Below are positions 59,850 to 64,000 of a stretch of DNA of 64,000 bases, piece by piece. The stretch spans positions 62,001 to 126,000 of the forward strand of contig NZ_KE386907.1 of assembly GCF_000429485.1 (NCBI RefSeq), given 5' to 3'. The first letter of the stretch is position 1. Every line of letters starts with the position of its first letter. The translations under genes and the position numbers were made by a program. The notes under the pieces were generated by a model that saw only the letters and a program-made list of their open reading frames with translations, was not told where the DNA came from and searched no databases. Origin of the DNA: Aliagarivorans marinus DSM 23064 (GTDB lineage Bacteria; Pseudomonadota; Gammaproteobacteria; Enterobacterales; Celerinatantimonadaceae).

Positions 59850-60281
59850 TTAACCGGCACTAACCGCTGGCTGCTTAATCATGGTGGTTAAGCGCGCAGC
59901 GCAGACCTGCTGTTGCTGTTGAAAGATATCGATCTGCCACACCTGTACTTGCCGGCCCATCGAAAGCGGCTTGGCTTTCGCCGTCACCACGCCATCGCGC
60001 ACGGCCTTCATATGGTTGGCGTTAACTTCCAGGCCCACCACAGCGCCGCCCTGCTCCACTGTAAGGTAGGCAGCGCAACTGGCTAAGCTCTCAGCCAGCA
60101 CGACACTGGCGCCACCATGCAGCAGACCCATGGGTTGCTTCACTTTGGCAGTCACCGGCATCTCAGCACACAGGTAATCGTCGCCCACCTCGGTGAAGGT
60201 GATATCGAGATGACCGAGCATATTGCCCTGACTCATGGCATTAAGCTGCTCGAGCTTTACCGGTTGCGCCCAGATACTCAT
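59850..60281 (-). CDS. menI: Hotdog-fold acyl-CoA thioesterase (MenI/YdiI-like)
   Basis: A 143-residue thioesterase closely patterned on E. coli YdiI/MenI (136 aa): LNAMSQGNMLGHLDI, GLLHGGASVVLAES with the catalytic acid, and VVGLEVNANHMK. MenI hydrolyses 1,4-dihydroxy-2-naphthoyl-CoA in menaquinone synthesis; other family members are PaaI-like, so the substrate is likely but not certain. Its start overlaps the ydiJ stop, the same neighbour as in E. coli. Confidence 0.85.
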   Translation of the reverse strand: MSIWAQPVKLEQLNAMSQGNMLGHLDITFTEVGDDYLCAEMPVTAKVKQPMGLLHGGASVVLAESLASCAAYLTVEQGGAVVGLEVNANHMKAVRDGVVTAKAKPLSMGRQVQVWQIDIFQQQQQVCAARLTTMIKQPAVSAG

Positions 60282-63200
60282 GCGGCTTGCTCCTGCTCAG
60301 GTTGCGCCGTTTTAGCGGCATTACCCAGCGCATGCTCCAACAAGGCCTGCAGCGGATGCTGCATCTTATCGCCTTCCATGCGCTTGGTCTGGCTTCGACA
60401 AGAATAGCCCGTCGCCACACAGCGCTCAGCCGGTAGCTGTTCACGCTTGACCTGCCAACTACTGCGATAGATCTCTTTCGAGGTTTCTACCTGCTTAGCA
60501 TCGTGACCGTAGGTACCCGCCATACCGCAGCAACCCACGCTGACCTTCTCCAGGCGTTGGCCGAAGTGGCTAAACACCTGCTGCCATTGTTTGAACGCAT
60601 CGGCATGTAAGGAGGTCTCGGTGCAGTGTGGGAAGAAGTACCACGGCTGTTCGCTTTGCTCGGCGCTCTGCGCCTCCTCCGGCAAGGCATTAACCAGCCA
60701 CTCTTGCGGCAGTTGTACCTCGAAGTCGCCGCGCGCATCGCCAAGCGCTTCTTTGTACTCATCGCGATAACACAACACGGTAGCAGGCTCTAAACCAACC
60801 ATAGGCAGGTCTAGTTCGGCCACGGTGTTTAAAAATGCTGCAGTGCTCTTAGCGGTTCGGCCAAACTTACCCAAGAAGCCCTTTACATGCTGCGGCTTAC
60901 CGTTCGGTTTAAACGGCAGCAACACACAGTGGTAGCCCAGCTTGGCGCAAAACTGTACAAAGCGCTCGACCAAGTCCGCCTCGTAGTATGAGGTGAATGG
61001 GTCTTGTACCAGCAGCACGGTGCGTTGGCGTTGCTCGTCGCTCAGCCCACGCAGCATCTTCAAGGTTTGCTTGTCGTTGAGTACCTTGGGCACCCGTTTG
61101 CGCAGCGCCGGCGCACTTAAACGAGGGATATCGACCATGCCCACGCTCTTCTCAATTAAGCCATTGAGCCATGCTGGGCTCATCATGGCGTTGAACAGGC
61201 CGGGCGCTTTGGCCATCAGCGGCGCATAACTCTCTACATAGGCAACAAAGTAGTCTTTTAGCGGACGTAGGTAGCGGCCATGGTAAAGGTTTAGGAAACG
61301 GGCGCGGAAGCTTGGTACATCCACTTTAATTGGGCACGCGGTGGTACAGGCTTTACAGGCCAAGCAGGTTTGCATGGCTTGATACACCTCTTGGCTGTAG
61401 TCGTAGTTACCTTTACGCAGCGCCATGCTGTTACGCAGGCGCAATAGCCAAGTCTCTGGGTGCACGGTGAAACGCTGCTGCTTTTGCTCCTGCACCAACG
61501 GGTCGACTTTTAGTTTCTCTAACTGGCGCAGCCACTCGCGCACCAAGCCAGCGCGGCCTTTTGGCGAGAAGCGACGATCGCCAGTCGCCTTAAACGATGG
61601 ACACATCGGCGAGTCCAGATCGTAGTTAAAGCACAAGCCATTGCCGTTACACTCGAGCGCGGTATTAAAGCTGTCGCGCACCTCAATCGGGATTTGTCGG
61701 TCATAGGCGCCGCGCTTGGTGCCATCCACCGAGACCAATTGCTCGCTGTTGTTAAACGGCGTACAGATCTTACCCGGGTTGATTTGGTTGTGCGGATCAA
61801 AGGCCGTCTTGATTCGGCGCAGCTCTTTGAACAGCTCCTCACCGAAGAACGAGGGGCTATATTCTGAGCGGAAGCCCTTACCGTGCTCGCCCCACATCAG
61901 GCCGCCATACTTGGCAGTCAGCATCACCACCTTATCGGAGATGCTGCGCAGCAGGCGTTCCTGCTCGGGATCGCACATGTCGAGCGCCGGGCGAACGTGC
62001 AGCACGCCCGAGTCGACGTGGCCGAACATGCCGTAGTGAAGGTCGTAGCTATCAAGCAGCTCGCGGAACTCCACGATGTAATCCGCCAGATGCTCCGGTG
62101 GCACGCAGGTATCTTCAGCAAAAGCGATCGGCTTGGCCCAGCCTTTGGCGTTACCCAGAAGACCCACCGCCTTTTTACGCATGCCGTAGATGGCGTTGAT
62201 CTCGCTAAGCTGATGGCAGATCTGATAGCCAATTACGCCCTTCTCGTTGCCCGCATCAAGTCGCTCGGTAAGTGCGGCAATCTTTTGCTGCTGCTTAGCC
62301 TCGTCGTCTTCGGCGAACTCAACGATATTGATGCCCTGCATATCGGCATCAGGTACGTCGGTGATCAATGCCTTTACGCTGTCCCAGACCACATCTTCAC
62401 GGGCCAGGTTCAGCACCTTGGAGTCGATGGTTTCCACCGATAAGGCATCGGCCTTGACCAGCGCAGGAGCGTGGCGCAAGGCGGAATCGAAGGAGTCGTA
62501 TTTAACGGTGACCAGCGAGCGCAGCTTAGGGATTGGCGTTAGATCGAGCTTGGCTTCACCGATAAAGGCCAGTGAGCCCTCTGAGCCACATAGCAAGCGG
62601 GTCAGATCAATGGTTTGATCATCTTGATCATAGGCGTTCTTCAAGTCATAACCGGTCAAGAAGCGGTTTAGCTTGGGAAAGCGTTGCTCAATCAGTGCAC
62701 GCTGATCCACACAGGCCTCAACCGCCGCAGTATACAGGCGCTGACTGGCCGCATGCAGCGAGGAGATCTTATCTAAGGCCACCGGCGCGGTATCAATACG
62801 CTCGCCGTTGGCGAGTACCGCGGTAACCGACAACACGTGATCACTGGTTTTTCCATATACCAATGAGCCCTGCCCTGAGGCATCGGTGTTGATCATCCCA
62901 CCCAAGGTGGCGCGGTTGCTGGTGGACAGCTCGGGCGAAAAGAACAAACCATGTTGTTTCAGCGCTTGGTTGAGTTGGTCTTTAACAATACCGCACTGCA
63001 CCCTGACCCAACGCTGCTCAACGTTGATCTCCAGTACCTTGTTCATATGGCGAGATAAGTCCACCACAATCCCTTCGGTAAGCGATTGACCGTTAGTGCC
63101 GGTGCCGCCGCCGCGCGGGCTCAGCTTGATGTCAGTGAAACGACTGGTCGAGGCAATCCGGGCGATCTGCTGAATGTCTTCCGTCGAGCGCGGATAGACC

Positions 63201-63367
63201 ACCGCTTGTGGCAGGTACTGGTAAACAGAGTTATCCGTTGCTACTGCCAAACGACTGCTGTAAGTAGTTTCGATATCACCGCTAAAGGCGGATTGCTCTA
63301 ACTTTGAGAGATATTCTAAATAGCGCGTCTCTAGCGCATCTGAAGGCGTTAATCGCGGGATCATCAC
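60278..63367 (-). CDS. ydiJ: FAD/Fe-S D-2-hydroxyglutarate dehydrogenase (YdiJ)
   Basis: A 1029-residue two-part oxidoreductase matching E. coli YdiJ (1018 aa). The N-terminal FAD-binding domain has PRGGGTGTNGQSL, followed by FAD-oxidase C-domain segments (GEHGKGFRSEYSP). A ferredoxin-type module has CLACKACTTACPIKVD, and the C-terminal CCG-type motifs FFPHCTE and CCGMAGTYGH follow. It oxidises D-2-hydroxyglutarate, feeding electrons to the respiratory chain. Confidence 0.92.
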   Translation of the reverse strand: MMIPRLTPSDALETRYLEYLSKLEQSAFSGDIETTYSSRLAVATDNSVYQYLPQAVVYPRSTEDIQQIARIASTSRFTDIKLSPRGGGTGTNGQSLTEGIVVDLSRHMNKVLEINVEQRWVRVQCGIVKDQLNQALKQHGLFFSPELSTSNRATLGGMINTDASGQGSLVYGKTSDHVLSVTAVLANGERIDTAPVALDKISSLHAASQRLYTAAVEACVDQRALIEQRFPKLNRFLTGYDLKNAYDQDDQTIDLTRLLCGSEGSLAFIGEAKLDLTPIPKLRSLVTVKYDSFDSALRHAPALVKADALSVETIDSKVLNLAREDVVWDSVKALITDVPDADMQGINIVEFAEDDEAKQQQKIAALTERLDAGNEKGVIGYQICHQLSEINAIYGMRKKAVGLLGNAKGWAKPIAFAEDTCVPPEHLADYIVEFRELLDSYDLHYGMFGHVDSGVLHVRPALDMCDPEQERLLRSISDKVVMLTAKYGGLMWGEHGKGFRSEYSPSFFGEELFKELRRIKTAFDPHNQINPGKICTPFNNSEQLVSVDGTKRGAYDRQIPIEVRDSFNTALECNGNGLCFNYDLDSPMCPSFKATGDRRFSPKGRAGLVREWLRQLEKLKVDPLVQEQKQQRFTVHPETWLLRLRNSMALRKGNYDYSQEVYQAMQTCLACKACTTACPIKVDVPSFRARFLNLYHGRYLRPLKDYFVAYVESYAPLMAKAPGLFNAMMSPAWLNGLIEKSVGMVDIPRLSAPALRKRVPKVLNDKQTLKMLRGLSDEQRQRTVLLVQDPFTSYYEADLVERFVQFCAKLGYHCVLLPFKPNGKPQHVKGFLGKFGRTAKSTAAFLNTVAELDLPMVGLEPATVLCYRDEYKEALGDARGDFEVQLPQEWLVNALPEEAQSAEQSEQPWYFFPHCTETSLHADAFKQWQQVFSHFGQRLEKVSVGCCGMAGTYGHDAKQVETSKEIYRSSWQVKREQLPAERCVATGYSCRSQTKRMEGDKMQHPLQALLEHALGNAAKTAQPEQEQAA

Positions 63368-63458
63368 TCCATTGTCCCTTTCAATCTATTGAAAACTCGC
63401 TGGATTGTACCATGTGAAACCCAGCACGTACTTAACTTTCACTCGCTGGTTTTAATAA

Positions 63459-63481
63459 CAAAAGCGCTTACAACAAGTGCT
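63459..63481 (-). terminator. Probable intrinsic terminator after astE
   Basis: On the minus strand AGCACTT and AAGCGCT pair with one A-C mismatch around a 5-base loop, followed by TTTTGTTATT. It starts 11 bases after the astE stop. Confidence 0.6.
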
Positions 63482-63491
63482 GACAAAAAGC

Positions 63492-64000
63492 TTAGGGCAA
63501 GCTGCTACTGCTTTGGGCTTTCAGCACCTTAAGCTCAAGCTCTTCAACCCGTTTCACCAACAGCGCCGCGCGATGACCCAAGGCCACTTGGCTATTAGGA
63601 AAGACTACGCCGCGAGCGCCGCCTTCGATCCGTGTGGCCTTACCGTTTTGCTTGGCGATAATTGCCCCTTCGCTAAATTCGGTGAAGTTAGCCAGCTGAT
63701 CGTCAAAGGTGAACTCGAAATCCTCGGCGAGCTTGGTCAGCTCTTCGGTGACCTGATAGACATAGGCGCGGTGGGTATCAAAATCGAGGCGCGGCTGCTG
63801 CGGCTGACGAAGCAATTGCTGAATGGCGCCATCAAAGCGTTGCAGTCGACTCAAATCATTCTGACCAAAGTCATTCACCCGCCCCAGCTCAAGGGTATAG
63901 GCAAACGCACTGTGTTTTTTGGCACTGTGATAGCTAAAGGTGGTGGTCGGTTTGTTGGAAAACAGTACCGCATAAATCCCACAGCTTTGTAAGAACGCCA
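63492..64000 (-). CDS. astE: Succinylglutamate desuccinylase, C-terminal part
   Basis: The reading frame continues past the right window edge, so only the last 168 or so codons are seen. The recognised segment GIYAVLFSNKPTTTFSYHSA, then YTLELGRVNDFGQNDLS, is the conserved C-terminal core of AstE. AstE splits N-succinylglutamate to glutamate and succinate in the last step of the arginine succinyltransferase pathway; its Zn ligands and catalytic Glu may lie partly outside. A GTG at 63878 is internal and not the start. Confidence 0.88.
   Translation of the reverse strand, partial: AFLQSCGIYAVLFSNKPTTTFSYHSAKKHSAFAYTLELGRVNDFGQNDLSRLQRFDGAIQQLLRQPQQPRLDFDTHRAYVYQVTEELTKLAEDFEFTFDDQLANFTEFSEGAIIAKQNGKATRIEGGARGVVFPNSQVALGHRAALLVKRVEELELKVLKAQSSSSLP

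Overview
The window looks like the chromosome of a marine, facultatively anaerobic gammaproteobacterium near Vibrionales/Alteromonadales. This rests on an alternative oxidase, a DUF2860 outer-membrane protein, the ydiJ-menI gene pair, GltS, AstE and a complete C-P lyase set. The genus cannot be fixed from sequence alone. No rRNA, tRNA, CRISPR array, insertion sequence or phage gene was found.

Region 1 (1-19.7 kb) is a surface-adhesin export locus. A single reading frame on the minus strand starts at 10616 and is still open at base 1. It gives at least 3,538 codons of a cadherin-like tandem repeat protein whose core is a nearly homogeneous 861-bp higher-order repeat. Divergent from it is a tight plus-strand operon: a stand-alone Hpt phosphotransfer protein, an HlyD-type adaptor, a hybrid kinase without its catalytic His but with an intact receiver, a TolC-like channel, and two non-identical ABC half-transporters with eroded NBD motifs. 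A type I secretion operon carrying its own phosphotransfer parts is the most unusual thing in the window.

Region 2 (19.8-25.9 kb) holds a periplasmic binding protein paired with a hybrid histidine kinase, then a convergent second hybrid kinase. Neither kinase has a functional Hpt domain, so the Hpt at the head of the secretion operon is a plausible shared partner.

Region 3 (26.1-40.5 kb) is envelope and transport: a DUF2860 protein, GltS, an MFP-RND efflux pair behind a large inverted repeat, a LysR regulator, an Omp85-like barrel, and a four-gene operon (EmrA-like MFP, DUF2955 permease, AI-2E-family permease, two-TM-type ion channel).

Region 4 (40.6-46.8 kb) is respiratory nitrogen chemistry. 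An octaheme hydroxylamine-oxidoreductase-like cytochrome and a NapC/NrfH-type tetraheme cytochrome lie behind an FNR-like box and converge with an alternative oxidase. A diguanylate cyclase and a GH10 xylanase lipoprotein follow.

Region 5 (46.9-59.6 kb) is a phosphonate locus read on the minus strand, phnCDE then phnFGHIJKLMNP, a hexapeptide acyltransferase and an MFS permease. It has a Pho box before phnC. A terminator overlapping the phnE stop codon, followed by a palindromic GntR-type operator before phnF, implies two transcription units.

Region 6 (59.8 kb to the end) carries menI and ydiJ and the C-terminal part of astE, which runs off the window.
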